Shown here piece after piece: positions 7,458 through 15,711 of a stretch of 25,026 nt of DNA (position 1 is the stretch's first letter; each line of letters begins with the position of its first letter). The stretch spans positions 1-25,026 of the forward strand of contig JBHAZV010000012.1 of assembly GCA_041781135.1 (NCBI GenBank). Direction: 5' to 3'. The stretch is from JAUMXJ01 sp041781135. Lineage in GTDB: Bacteria > Bacillota > Clostridia > Peptostreptococcales > Acidaminobacteraceae. A program made the position numbers and the translations under genes. The notes under the pieces were generated by a model. The model ran no database searches, was not told the origin of the DNA, and saw only the letters and a list, made by a program, of their open reading frames with translations.

Positions 7458-8406
7458 AACAGTGAAGGTTTTTAACAGTGTGGATGAAATATCGGTAGAA
7501 CGCGACTGTTCTTTGGCAATAGGCACATTTGACGGGATGCATATTGGCCATATGAAGGTGCTCGGCAAGATGAGCGAGCGCGCGAAACAGCAGGGGCTTG
7601 CTACGTTTGTTTATACCTTTAGAAATAATCCAACAGCATTTTTAAGGGGACTCGATACGCCGTCACTGATAATGGATGCCGCGGAAAAACTATCGGTGCT
7701 TGGGGATTTGGGCATTGACTATGTTGCGCTTGTGGAATTTGATAATGCTCAGGTCAAATATGATGCAGAGGCTTTTGTGCATGATGTGATGCTTGGCAGA
7801 ATTTCTGCAAAACACGTGACTGTTGGGCATGATTTTAAGTTTGGACACGGAGCGGCGTCAAATGCAAGGGCGCTTGAAGCATACGGCGTTAAGTACGGCT
7901 TTGGAGTAAGCATCGTAGAGCCGGTGCTTTTCAGGGATATCCGCGTATCCTCCACAAAGATCAGAGATTTTCTGAGAGAAGGGCAGGTAGAACGGGCGTC
8001 TGAACTTTTGGGAAGAAATCACTTTATTATTGGAAAGGTAGAAGCGGGCAATGCGATAGGGAGGAATATCGGTGTTCCTACGCTCAATATATATTCAAAA
8101 GCAATACCGCTTATGAAGCGCGGCGTTTATTTTACAAAATGTACAATAGACGACGGAAAGGAGTTCAGTTCAATAACAAATGTCGGGGTCAAGCCTACGA
8201 TATCGCAGTTTCAAGGCGAGGTTCCGCCCGTCGCAGAGACGCATATTCTGGGATACTTCGGCGATTTGTATGGAAGTACCGTCAGGATCGAATTTATGAA
8301 GTGGCATAGAGATGAGCGACTGTTCGGTTCAATGATGGAGCTTTCGGAGGCAATACACAGGGATATCGTAACTGCAAGAATATTTTTTAGCGAAAAATCT
8401 CTATAA
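7447..8406 (+). CDS. ribF: Bifunctional riboflavin kinase/FAD synthetase RibF
   Basis: A 319-residue cytosolic enzyme that converts riboflavin to FMN and then to FAD. The N-terminal nucleotidyltransferase domain carries the GTFDGMHIGHMKVL motif (HxGH class) and the downstream SSTKIRDFLREG signature. The C-terminal riboflavin-kinase domain has GNAIGRNIGVPTLNIY and the TNVGVKPTI metal/nucleotide-binding motif. Length matches the family. ATG 7447 overlaps the end of truB; it is the last gene of the long operon, and no clear terminator follows. Confidence 0.95.
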   Translation: MERETVKVFNSVDEISVERDCSLAIGTFDGMHIGHMKVLGKMSERAKQQGLATFVYTFRNNPTAFLRGLDTPSLIMDAAEKLSVLGDLGIDYVALVEFDNAQVKYDAEAFVHDVMLGRISAKHVTVGHDFKFGHGAASNARALEAYGVKYGFGVSIVEPVLFRDIRVSSTKIRDFLREGQVERASELLGRNHFIIGKVEAGNAIGRNIGVPTLNIYSKAIPLMKRGVYFTKCTIDDGKEFSSITNVGVKPTISQFQGEVPPVAETHILGYFGDLYGSTVRIEFMKWHRDERLFGSMMELSEAIHRDIVTARIFFSEKSL

Positions 8407-8454
8407 ATTCGCAAATATAAATATTTTGTAAAGATGTGAATTATGTATATGGAC

Positions 8455-8483
8455 TTGACTTTGTGTGATTGTTATGTTATCCT
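8455..8483 (+). promoter_or_regulatory. Candidate rpsO promoter
   Basis: TTGACT (8455-8460), a 17-bp spacer and TATCCT (8478-8483). The -35 is strong and the -10 only moderate (4 of 6). It lies in the 140-bp gap between ribF and rpsO and would give a leader of roughly 55 nt. S15 leaders are often autoregulatory, but no specific fold was identified here. Confidence 0.5.
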
Positions 8484-8546
8484 TGCGGGGCATGAGCTTG
8501 GATGTGCGTGTATAGCATTTCTCGGCCATAGCCATAAGGAGTGAAT

Positions 8547-8813
8547 ATGATTACAAAAGAAAAAAAGACCGCTGTCATCGAGAAATTCAGGACGCACGAC
8601 ACTGATACAGGCAGCGCGGAGGTTCAGATTGCAGTGCTCACAGCAAGAATCAACGAGCTTAACGAGCATCTCAGCGTGCACAAAAAGGATCACCACACAA
8701 GGAGAGGGCTTCTGAAGATGGTAGGCCGCAGAAGGAATCTGCTCGCATACCTCAGAGATAAGGATCTCGAAAAGTACAGAGCGCTCATTGCGGAGCTCGG
8801 TCTCAGAAAGTAA
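8547..8813 (+). CDS. rpsO: 30S ribosomal protein S15
   Basis: An 88-residue S15, a primary 16S rRNA-binding protein of the central domain that also contributes to an intersubunit bridge. The sequence is canonical: MITKEKKTAVIEKF, HDTDTGSAEVQIAVLTARIN, HHTRRGLLKMVGRRRNLLAYL. The start is ATG 8547, 5 nt after AAGGAG (8536-8541); an upstream in-frame GTG at 8541 is part of that ribosome-binding site and would give a non-standard extension. A terminator follows the gene, so it is probably a separate unit next to pnp, an order conserved across bacteria. Confidence 0.97.
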   Translation: MITKEKKTAVIEKFRTHDTDTGSAEVQIAVLTARINELNEHLSVHKKDHHTRRGLLKMVGRRRNLLAYLRDKDLEKYRALIAELGLRK

Positions 8814-8841
8814 TCTGAATCGGGGTTTATTATGAGAATAT

Positions 8842-8876
8842 CGGCATAGTCGTAAGGTGCGGCTGTGCCGTTTTTT
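8842..8876 (+). terminator. Rho-independent terminator after rpsO
   Basis: CGGCATAG (8842-8849) pairs with CTGTGCCG (8863-8870), 8 bp with one G-U pair and a 13-nt loop, immediately followed by six T (8871-8876). Confidence 0.75.
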
Positions 8877-8896
8877 CTGCAGCATATTTTGCGAGG

Positions 8897-8925
8897 TGGA
8901 ATTTTTTTAGAAAAACAGGTATAAT
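8897..8925 (+). promoter_or_regulatory. Candidate pnp promoter
   Basis: A perfect TATAAT at 8920-8925 lies 17 bp downstream of a weak -35 (TGGAAT, 8897-8902). It sits between the rpsO terminator and the pnp ribosome-binding site, where a new promoter is needed for pnp. Confidence 0.5.
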
Positions 8926-8948
8926 TATTTGGTTAAGATTGGAGGAAT

Positions 8949-11018
8949 ATGAGAGAAGTAAAAAGATTTGAAACCACCCTTGCCGGCAGGCAGTTAGTGG
9001 TCGAAACAGGTAAGTTTGCAAATTTGGCAAATGGCGCTGCAACAGTGAGATATGGCGATACTGTAGTGCTTGTAACCGCTACCGCTACGCGAAAGCCCAA
9101 GGCAGGGGCGGATTTTTTCCCGCTGTCGGTCGAATTTGAAGAAAAACTGTATTCTGTCGGAAAGATTCCCGGCGGATTTATAAAGAGAGAAGGTCGTCCT
9201 TCGGAGCGAGCAGTTCTTACAGCGCGACTTATTGACAGACCAATCAGACCGCTGTTTCCGGACGGTTTGAAAAATGAAGTGCAGGTTATTGCAACTGTGC
9301 TCTCTGTTGACCAAGATGCGAGCCCTGATACAGTCGCTATGAACGGCGCTTCGATAGCGCTTGCGATTTCCGATATTCCTTTTGACGGTCCGGCGTGTGC
9401 CGTAACGGTGGGATATGTAGACGGCGAGTATGTCATAAATCCAACAACCGAGCAAAAGGAAAAATCGCGGCTTCATCTTGTCGTATCAGGTACGGAGGAT
9501 GCTGTCGTAATGGTGGAATCCGGATCAGACATACTTACCGAGGACGAGGTGCTCGGAGCGATTATGTTTGGTCACGAGGAAATAAAAAGGCTCTGCCGTT
9601 TTGTTCTCGATATTAAGGCAGAGATAGGGCTGCCTAAGTTTGATTTTTCCGTGGAGGAACGCGATTATTCGGCTCCTGAGGCATTCCTGAGAAGCAGGAT
9701 AAGGGAAGCGCTGTGCGTAAAGGATAAGCACGAGCGCGGAATTGCGCTCGACGATCTTCAGGATGCGATGATGCTCGAATTTGGAGATTCCTATGCCGGA
9801 GATGAACAGGGACTTGCCGAGCTCTTTAAATCTGTGGAAAAAGACGTAATGCGAAAGATGATAATCAACGAAGGCATTCGCGTAGACGGCAGAGGCGTCA
9901 AGGACATCAGGCCGATAGAGTGCGAGGTTGGTCTGCTTCCTATGACACATGGTTCGGGCATGTTCAGAAGGGGGCTTACTCAGGCGCTTACAATAACTAC
10001 GCTCGGAGCCTTGGGAGAATCGCAGAAATTGGACGGTCTCGATCTGCTTGAGGATTCCAAAAGGTATATTCATCACTATAATTTCCCGCCGTTTGCAGTC
10101 GGCGAGGTCGGTCCTTCAAGGGTCAACAGGCGTGCGGTAGGACACGGTGCGCTTGGCGAGAGGGCTTTGCTGCCGGTGATTCCAAATGAAATCGACTTCC
10201 CTTATACGATCAGGTTGGTGTCAGAGGTGCTTACATGCAATGGCTCCAGTTCGCAGGCGAGCATATGCGGTTCATCGCTTTCGCTTATGGATGCCGGGGT
10301 TCCGATAAAGGCGCCTGTTGCCGGTATTGCGATGGGTCTGATTGAGGAAGACGGCAAGTTTGCCATTCTCAGCGATATACAGGGCATCGAAGATGCGCTT
10401 GGCGATATGGATTTCAAGGTTGCAGGTACAAAGGATGGTATTACTGCGCTTCAGATGGATATTAAAGTAGATGGTCTAAGCGAGGATTTGCTCAGATCGG
10501 CGCTTGCACAGGCAAAAGAGGGCAGACTGCACATTTTGGAAGAGATGAACAAGGTTATGAGCGAACCTCGCACAGAGCTTTCTCCTAAGGCGCCGCGTGT
10601 ATTCAAAATTCAGATACACCCGGACAAGATCAGAGAGGTTATCGGCGTCGGAGGCAAGGTTATACAGAAAATTACAGGTACTCACGGCGTAAAAATCGAT
10701 ATCGAAGATACGGGGCTCGTGCTGATAACTGCTCCGGACGCAGCTTCCGGCGAAGGCGCGCTCAATGACATAAAGGCGATTGTAATGGATCCAGAGGTAG
10801 GACAGGTGTTCAGGGGCAGGGTTACAAGGCTGCTTAAATTTGGGGCATTTGTCGATATCGGATTCGGTAAGGAAGGACTTTGCCATATCTCTCAGATAGA
10901 TACTAAGCGCGTTGCAAAGATAGAGGATGCAGTAAATATTGGCGATGAAATCGAAGTCAAGATAATCGAGATAGACGATCAGGGCAGGATCAATCTTTCG
11001 AGAAAGGCGCTTCTGTAA
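8949..11018 (+). CDS. pnp: Polyribonucleotide nucleotidyltransferase (PNPase)
   Basis: A 689-residue trimeric 3'-to-5' phosphorolytic exonuclease of mRNA decay, also able to add heteropolymeric tails. Two RNase PH-like domains are visible: the first with FFPLSVEFEEKLYSVGKIPG and DRPIRPLFPDG, the second with RVDGRGVKDIRPIECEVG, HGSGMFRRGLTQAL and the active-site region ILSDIQGIEDALGDMDFKVA. A KH domain (from about 552, IREVIGVGGKVIQKITG) and an S1 domain (from about 618, GRVTRLLKFGAFVDIGFGKE) follow. ATG 8949 is preceded by GGAGG at good spacing. Its stop codon shares one base with the dut start (TAATG). Confidence 0.98.
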   Translation: MREVKRFETTLAGRQLVVETGKFANLANGAATVRYGDTVVLVTATATRKPKAGADFFPLSVEFEEKLYSVGKIPGGFIKREGRPSERAVLTARLIDRPIRPLFPDGLKNEVQVIATVLSVDQDASPDTVAMNGASIALAISDIPFDGPACAVTVGYVDGEYVINPTTEQKEKSRLHLVVSGTEDAVVMVESGSDILTEDEVLGAIMFGHEEIKRLCRFVLDIKAEIGLPKFDFSVEERDYSAPEAFLRSRIREALCVKDKHERGIALDDLQDAMMLEFGDSYAGDEQGLAELFKSVEKDVMRKMIINEGIRVDGRGVKDIRPIECEVGLLPMTHGSGMFRRGLTQALTITTLGALGESQKLDGLDLLEDSKRYIHHYNFPPFAVGEVGPSRVNRRAVGHGALGERALLPVIPNEIDFPYTIRLVSEVLTCNGSSSQASICGSSLSLMDAGVPIKAPVAGIAMGLIEEDGKFAILSDIQGIEDALGDMDFKVAGTKDGITALQMDIKVDGLSEDLLRSALAQAKEGRLHILEEMNKVMSEPRTELSPKAPRVFKIQIHPDKIREVIGVGGKVIQKITGTHGVKIDIEDTGLVLITAPDAASGEGALNDIKAIVMDPEVGQVFRGRVTRLLKFGAFVDIGFGKEGLCHISQIDTKRVAKIEDAVNIGDEIEVKIIEIDDQGRINLSRKALL

Positions 11019-11452
11019 TGGTAAGGCTCAAAATTATAAATAAATCCGGAAATCCGCTGCCTAAGTACCAAACCGCCGGCGCTTCGGGCATGGATCTGCT
11101 CTCGTCAAACGAGGAGGACATTGTCCTCGCTCCGCTGGCGAGAGCGCTCGTTCCGACTTCACTTTATATTGAAATTCCCGAGGGTTATGAGGGACAGATC
11201 AGAGCAAGAAGCGGTCTTTCAATAAAGCATGGTATTACTTTGATAAATGCTGTCGGAACGATCGATTCGGATTATAGAGGTGAATTGCGAATTCCTGTGG
11301 TAAATATTTCCAACGAGGAATACACAATAAAAAAAGGCGAGAGGGTAGCGCAGCTTGTGATTGCCAGGTATGAACGCGCCGAGCTCATAGAAGTGGAAGA
11401 ATTGGAGCTGAGTGAAAGAGGCAGTGGGGGATTTGGTTCGACAGGAAAATAA
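11018..11452 (+). CDS. dut: Deoxyuridine 5'-triphosphate nucleotidohydrolase (dUTPase)
   Basis: A 144-residue trimeric dUTPase that hydrolyses dUTP to dUMP and pyrophosphate, limiting uracil incorporation in DNA and supplying dUMP for dTMP synthesis. The five family motifs are visible: AGASGMDLLS, the RSGLSIKHG motif, NAVGTIDSDYRGEL (with the conserved Asp), the GERVAQLVIA strand and the C-terminal RGSGGFGSTGK arm that closes over the nucleotide. It starts with ATG overlapping the pnp stop by one base and has no clear ribosome-binding site of its own, so it is likely translated by coupling. The 3' end overlaps ftsK by about 41 nt. Confidence 0.96.
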   Translation: MVRLKIINKSGNPLPKYQTAGASGMDLLSSNEEDIVLAPLARALVPTSLYIEIPEGYEGQIRARSGLSIKHGITLINAVGTIDSDYRGELRIPVVNISNEEYTIKKGERVAQLVIARYERAELIEVEELELSERGSGGFGSTGK

Positions 11453-13865
11453 CAAGGGTTCCGGATTTGACGCGGGATTGGTGCTTGCGGTAGTCGCGGC
11501 TCTGCTTTCTGCGGCGATGTTTGTTGTAGTTGCTTTTGACGTCGTAGGCTGGCTTTCGATGTTTTTCAGGGGGATACTTGGCTACACGGCTTATGTTCTC
11601 CCTGTGTTTGTGTTTTTTATATCGATGATTTGGATTTTTGGGCGTGATAGCAAAAAAGAGAATATTTTTTCTCTGCTGCTGTTCTTGCTGGCGTTTATGC
11701 TTGTAAATTCAGCGGTTTATAATCAACCCGAGGATTTATCGTGGTTCGAAAGCGGGGTATATCTTAATTCCGGCGGTGCAGTCGGTGAGTTTGTCACTGT
11801 GCTGCTGTCTCTCGGGCTGGGCTCAGGGTTTGCGCTGGGGCTTGCATTTTTGCTTTCTTTGCTTGCGGTTGTTGCAAGCGTAACTCCGGGAGCGCTGGGT
11901 TTATTAAATTCCGGTTATGAAAATAGGCAGGAGCGCAATATTGTAACCATGCTTGCAGATTATAACGATTATGGCAAAAAAAGGGTTAGAGACCGCGCGC
12001 TCAGGGAGACGGAAATTTCCGGCAACAGCATTGATATTGCTGAATTTGAAGGTATTGCCGCGCCTGCAAAGGATACGGTGCCAATGTCCAAATTTAAGAT
12101 CTCGGGTTTTATGCGCGGCGCTGATTCAGAAAAGAATTTTGCGGGTGGTGCGCGGCATTTTCGCGATGCGGATGCTGATGGTGTCGAGAAAGCCTCCGGC
12201 TCTAAAAATGCGCGTATAGAAGGCGCAGAAGATGATTACTCAAAAATAAAGAAGGCTGAAAATCTGGCGATGACGCGGCATGCGAATGATGGAGGCAAAC
12301 ACAGCGTAAATAATTCGCAGAATGCGCAAGGCGAGAAAAGCGCAGAAAATGTGCGAGACGGCGGGGACCACCGATCCGGTAATGAATTATTCGAGCACAG
12401 CGGCAAAAGCGCTTTGGTTGCTCAAGGCTCCGGAGGGCATGGCGACGAGCGCGCTGCCGGAGGTCCTGCGCCTAAGCAGGTACAGCGCAGACAAAAGCAG
12501 AGATTTAATCTGCCGCCCGCACAGCTTTTAGATATGCCTGTGAAGTCGCGGGTCGATAATTCCAAGTTTATCGAAGCGGTAATAGCGAAGCTTCACGGTG
12601 TGTTTAAAAGCTTCGGAGTGGATGCAAGAGTTGCCGCATACGAAGAAGGTCCGACAATAACGATGTTTGAGGTCGAGCTTGGCAATGGTGTAAAGATTGC
12701 AAAGCTTCAGAATTTATCTGACGATATTGCGCTTAGTCTTGCAGTGCCTCATGTGAGGATTGCTCCTGTCGACGGAAAGAGCAATGTCGGCATAGAAGTG
12801 CCAAATGGAGAGACGAGGATGGTGACAATGAGGGAGGTCACCGATACTGCAGAATTTTCGGGGAAAAAATCGCCTCTCAGCGTGGCACTTGGTCTTGATA
12901 TAAGCGGCAAACCGGTTATAGGCGATCTTGCAACAATGCCGCACTTGCTGGTTGCAGGCTCTACCGGCTCCGGTAAGTCTGTATGCATAAATTCGATGAT
13001 ACTTAGCATACTGCTCGGCGCGACTCCGGATGAGGTCAGATTTATAATGATAGATCCGAAGCAGGTGGAACTGAGTAATTACAATGATGTGCCTCATCTT
13101 TTAATGCCTGTGGTTACTGACGCGAGGCTTGCCGCCTCTGCGCTTAACTGGGCTGTTCAGGAGATGGAGAGAAGATATAATCTGATGTTTGAAAAAAAGG
13201 TGAGAAATCACAAAGGCTATAATGAAAAGTGCGATCCTTCCGAAAGGCTTCCTTTGATTGTGATTATTGTTGATGAGCTTGCGGATCTGATGATGGTTGC
13301 TGCCAAGCAGGTGGAGGAGTATATTTGCAGAATCGCTCAGAAGGCGCGTGCTGCGGGCATGCATCTTGTAGTAGCCACTCAGAGGCCGTCTGTGGATGTA
13401 ATTACCGGTCTTATAAAGGCGAATATCCCTTCTCGAATCGCTTTTTCTGTTTCGTCTCAGGTGGATTCACGCACTATTCTTGACGCATCAGGCGCAGAGA
13501 ACTTGCTCGGAAAGGGCGATATGCTCTATCATCCGGCGGTGTTTTCGAGGCCGAAAAGAGTTCAGGGAGTGTTTGTTTCCAATAAGGAAATAGAAAATGT
13601 CATTGCATTTATTGAAAGGCAGAATTTTACAGCAGAAAGGGTAGTGCTTGGAAATGTTCAGAATGCTGCAGCTGACGGAACTGGTGATGACGAGTATCTC
13701 GAAGAAGCCATAAGGTTTGTTCGAGAACAGAGAAAGGCTTCTGCGTCAATGCTGCAGAGAAAATTTTCAATAGGATATAATCGCGCCGCGAGGCTCATCG
13801 ATATTATGGAGGATATGGGAATTATCGGCGCACAGCATGGCAGCAAGCCGCGTGAGGTATATTAG
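11412..13865 (+). CDS. ftsK: DNA translocase FtsK/SpoIIIE
   Basis: An 817-residue septal, membrane-anchored dsDNA pump that clears chromosome ends during division or sporulation. The N-terminus has several hydrophobic segments (roughly residues 20-150, for example FALGLAFLLSLLAVVASV). A hydrophilic linker to about residue 370 follows. The motor has Walker A GSTGSGKS (516-523), Walker B with Asp621-Glu622 (VDELADLM) and ATQRPSVDVITGLIKANIPS. A C-terminal gamma winged-helix (LQRKFSIGYNRAARLIDIME) reads the polar guide sequences. The start is uncertain: GTG 11412 has GGAG 4 nt upstream, while GTG 11424 and TTG 11433 are alternatives. All leave an overlap with dut. FtsK and SpoIIIE cannot be separated from the sequence alone. 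Confidence 0.95.
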   Translation: MKEAVGDLVRQENNKGSGFDAGLVLAVVAALLSAAMFVVVAFDVVGWLSMFFRGILGYTAYVLPVFVFFISMIWIFGRDSKKENIFSLLLFLLAFMLVNSAVYNQPEDLSWFESGVYLNSGGAVGEFVTVLLSLGLGSGFALGLAFLLSLLAVVASVTPGALGLLNSGYENRQERNIVTMLADYNDYGKKRVRDRALRETEISGNSIDIAEFEGIAAPAKDTVPMSKFKISGFMRGADSEKNFAGGARHFRDADADGVEKASGSKNARIEGAEDDYSKIKKAENLAMTRHANDGGKHSVNNSQNAQGEKSAENVRDGGDHRSGNELFEHSGKSALVAQGSGGHGDERAAGGPAPKQVQRRQKQRFNLPPAQLLDMPVKSRVDNSKFIEAVIAKLHGVFKSFGVDARVAAYEEGPTITMFEVELGNGVKIAKLQNLSDDIALSLAVPHVRIAPVDGKSNVGIEVPNGETRMVTMREVTDTAEFSGKKSPLSVALGLDISGKPVIGDLATMPHLLVAGSTGSGKSVCINSMILSILLGATPDEVRFIMIDPKQVELSNYNDVPHLLMPVVTDARLAASALNWAVQEMERRYNLMFEKKVRNHKGYNEKCDPSERLPLIVIIVDELADLMMVAAKQVEEYICRIAQKARAAGMHLVVATQRPSVDVITGLIKANIPSRIAFSVSSQVDSRTILDASGAENLLGKGDMLYHPAVFSRPKRVQGVFVSNKEIENVIAFIERQNFTAERVVLGNVQNAAADGTGDDEYLEEAIRFVREQRKASASMLQRKFSIGYNRAARLIDIMEDMGIIGAQHGSKPREVY

Positions 13866-15202
13866 TGAAGAGATATATTCACATAGAGAGTCTTGGCTGT
13901 GCCAAAAATACCGTAGATACGGAAAATGTGCTCGGGCTTCTTGACGATTTGTACAGCTATTCCAATACGCCGGACAGGGCGGATATTTTGATTGTGAATA
14001 CGTGTTCGTTTATTCACGACGCCGAGGATGAATCCTATGATGTCATACGCGAGTTTTGCGAGTATAAAAAACGCAGCGAAGGTAAGAGAAGGCAGAAAAA
14101 GGTCGTGGTTATGGGATGTCTTGCCCAGTCGGCGACCGAAGAGCTGCTTAGTGAATTTGATATTGATGCAGTCGTTGGAACCGGTTCTTTTTTCAGAATG
14201 CCTGAAGTGCTCAAAAGGCTGGAAAACGGCGAGCGCGGAATAGTTATTAAAGACAGCGTCGATATTGAAATCCCTGAACTGCCTCGCATTGTAACTACGC
14301 CGCCGCATTACGCATACTTAAAAATTGCCGAGGGGTGCGACAACAGGTGTACATATTGTCTGATCCCAAGCCTGAGAGGCTGCTACAGGTCGAGATCCAT
14401 TGACGACATCGTCAGGGAGGCGGAGCTGCTGCGCGTAAAAGAACTGATTTTGATTGCGCAGGATACTTCGCGTTATGGCGTGGATTTATGCGGAAAACCG
14501 ATGCTGATCGAGCTGCTTGAAAGACTGAATGATATTCAGGGCGTCAAATGGATAAGATTGCATTATTTGTACCCGGATCTTTTGAGTGATGAGCTCGTGG
14601 ATAAAATGTTCGAATTAGAAAAAGTTGTAAAATATTTTGACATACCTATGCAGCATATTTCGGATAAAATCTTAAGATTGATGAACAGAAAAACATCTCG
14701 TGATGATATTGCGAGGGTAATTAAAAAAATACGCGACGAAGAGTGCAGAACCGGAAAAATTGCGGCGATACGAACTACATTTATTGTTGGATTTCCCGGA
14801 GAGGATGAAAAAGATTTTGCGCAGCTCAGGGATTTTGTCGCTGATAACAGAATAGACAGACTTGGCGTTTTCACATATTCGGATATGCCGGCTGTCCCTG
14901 CCAATAAACTCCCTAACAAGGTCGATGCGAATGTGGCAGAAGAGCGCCGTAATGAGTTAATGGAGATGCAGCTTGGGCGGTCTGCAGAAATTATGGAAAA
15001 GTTTGTTGGCAGCGTTATTGATGTGGTGATCGACGAATATATCGAAGAGGAGTCGCTCTATGTCTGCCGTTCAAGCCTTGACACTCCTGAGGTCGACGGC
15101 GAGGTGTACGTGTATTCTGACGATGCGCACAGGGTCGGGAGCTTGTTGAAGGCAAAGGTGGTCGACAGTGCAGATTATGATTTAATAGGAGAGTTTGTAT
15201 GA
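13865..15202 (+). CDS. rimO: Ribosomal protein S12 methylthiotransferase RimO
   Basis: A 445-residue radical-SAM enzyme that adds a methylthio group to the conserved Asp of ribosomal protein S12. The N-terminal UPF0004 domain carries the cluster cysteines in SLGCAKNTVDTE, NTCSF and VMGCLAQ. The radical-SAM triad is CDNRCTYC (Cys158, 162, 165), followed by IPSLRGCYRSR, which is RimO-like rather than MiaB-like. A C-terminal TRAM domain (about 375-445) follows. It starts at GTG 13865, overlapping the ftsK stop by one base (TAGTG), and ends in a 4-nt ATGA overlap with pgsA. Confusion with MiaB or MtaB is possible but unlikely given the gene order and the LGCAKN motif. Confidence 0.94.
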   Translation: MKRYIHIESLGCAKNTVDTENVLGLLDDLYSYSNTPDRADILIVNTCSFIHDAEDESYDVIREFCEYKKRSEGKRRQKKVVVMGCLAQSATEELLSEFDIDAVVGTGSFFRMPEVLKRLENGERGIVIKDSVDIEIPELPRIVTTPPHYAYLKIAEGCDNRCTYCLIPSLRGCYRSRSIDDIVREAELLRVKELILIAQDTSRYGVDLCGKPMLIELLERLNDIQGVKWIRLHYLYPDLLSDELVDKMFELEKVVKYFDIPMQHISDKILRLMNRKTSRDDIARVIKKIRDEECRTGKIAAIRTTFIVGFPGEDEKDFAQLRDFVADNRIDRLGVFTYSDMPAVPANKLPNKVDANVAEERRNELMEMQLGRSAEIMEKFVGSVIDVVIDEYIEEESLYVCRSSLDTPEVDGEVYVYSDDAHRVGSLLKAKVVDSADYDLIGEFV

Positions 15203-15711
15203 ATATAGCTAATAAACTCACGGTGCTAAGAATAATAATGATTCCTTTTGTAGTCGGGTTTCTTTTGGCAGGATATTCCGCAGTGGCCCTTGTTATTTTT
15301 GTGGCGGCATCACTGACGGATCTGCTTGATGGTTATCTCGCGCGAAAACTTGGAATTATAACAAATTTCGGCAAATTTATGGATCCTGTTGCGGATAAGC
15401 TGCTCGTGCTCTCGACATTGATGTGTTTTGTCGAGCTCGGATGGATTTCTTCGGTTGTAGTGATAATTATTTTTTCGAGAGAGCTTATTATCAGTATTTT
15501 CAGAGCTATTGCCGCTTCGGAAAATGTGGTTATTTCGGCTGGCTATCTCGGCAAGGTCAAAACTACGGTCCAGTTTGTGATGACCATGCTGATTTTTGTA
15601 AGGTTTAGCGGAATCTGGATGGATTTGCTGGTTTGGGGATGCGCTATTTTGACGATAGTTTCCGGGTGTGAATATATTTACAAAAACAGGAAGGTGATTT
15701 CTGATCTATGA
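15199..15711 (+). CDS. pgsA: CDP-diacylglycerol-glycerol-3-phosphate 3-phosphatidyltransferase
   Basis: A 170-residue integral membrane enzyme that makes phosphatidylglycerol phosphate from CDP-diacylglycerol and glycerol-3-phosphate. The CDP-alcohol phosphatidyltransferase signature D-x2-DG-x2-AR-x8-G-x3-D-x3-D is complete (from DLLDGYLARK through NFGKFMDPVADK). At least four hydrophobic segments are visible. It begins with IANKLTVLRIIMIPFVV, the usual PgsA N-terminus. The ATG overlaps the rimO stop (ATGA) with GGAG about 7 nt upstream, and its end overlaps cinA in the same way. Confidence 0.95.
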   Translation: MNIANKLTVLRIIMIPFVVGFLLAGYSAVALVIFVAASLTDLLDGYLARKLGIITNFGKFMDPVADKLLVLSTLMCFVELGWISSVVVIIIFSRELIISIFRAIAASENVVISAGYLGKVKTTVQFVMTMLIFVRFSGIWMDLLVWGCAILTIVSGCEYIYKNRKVISDL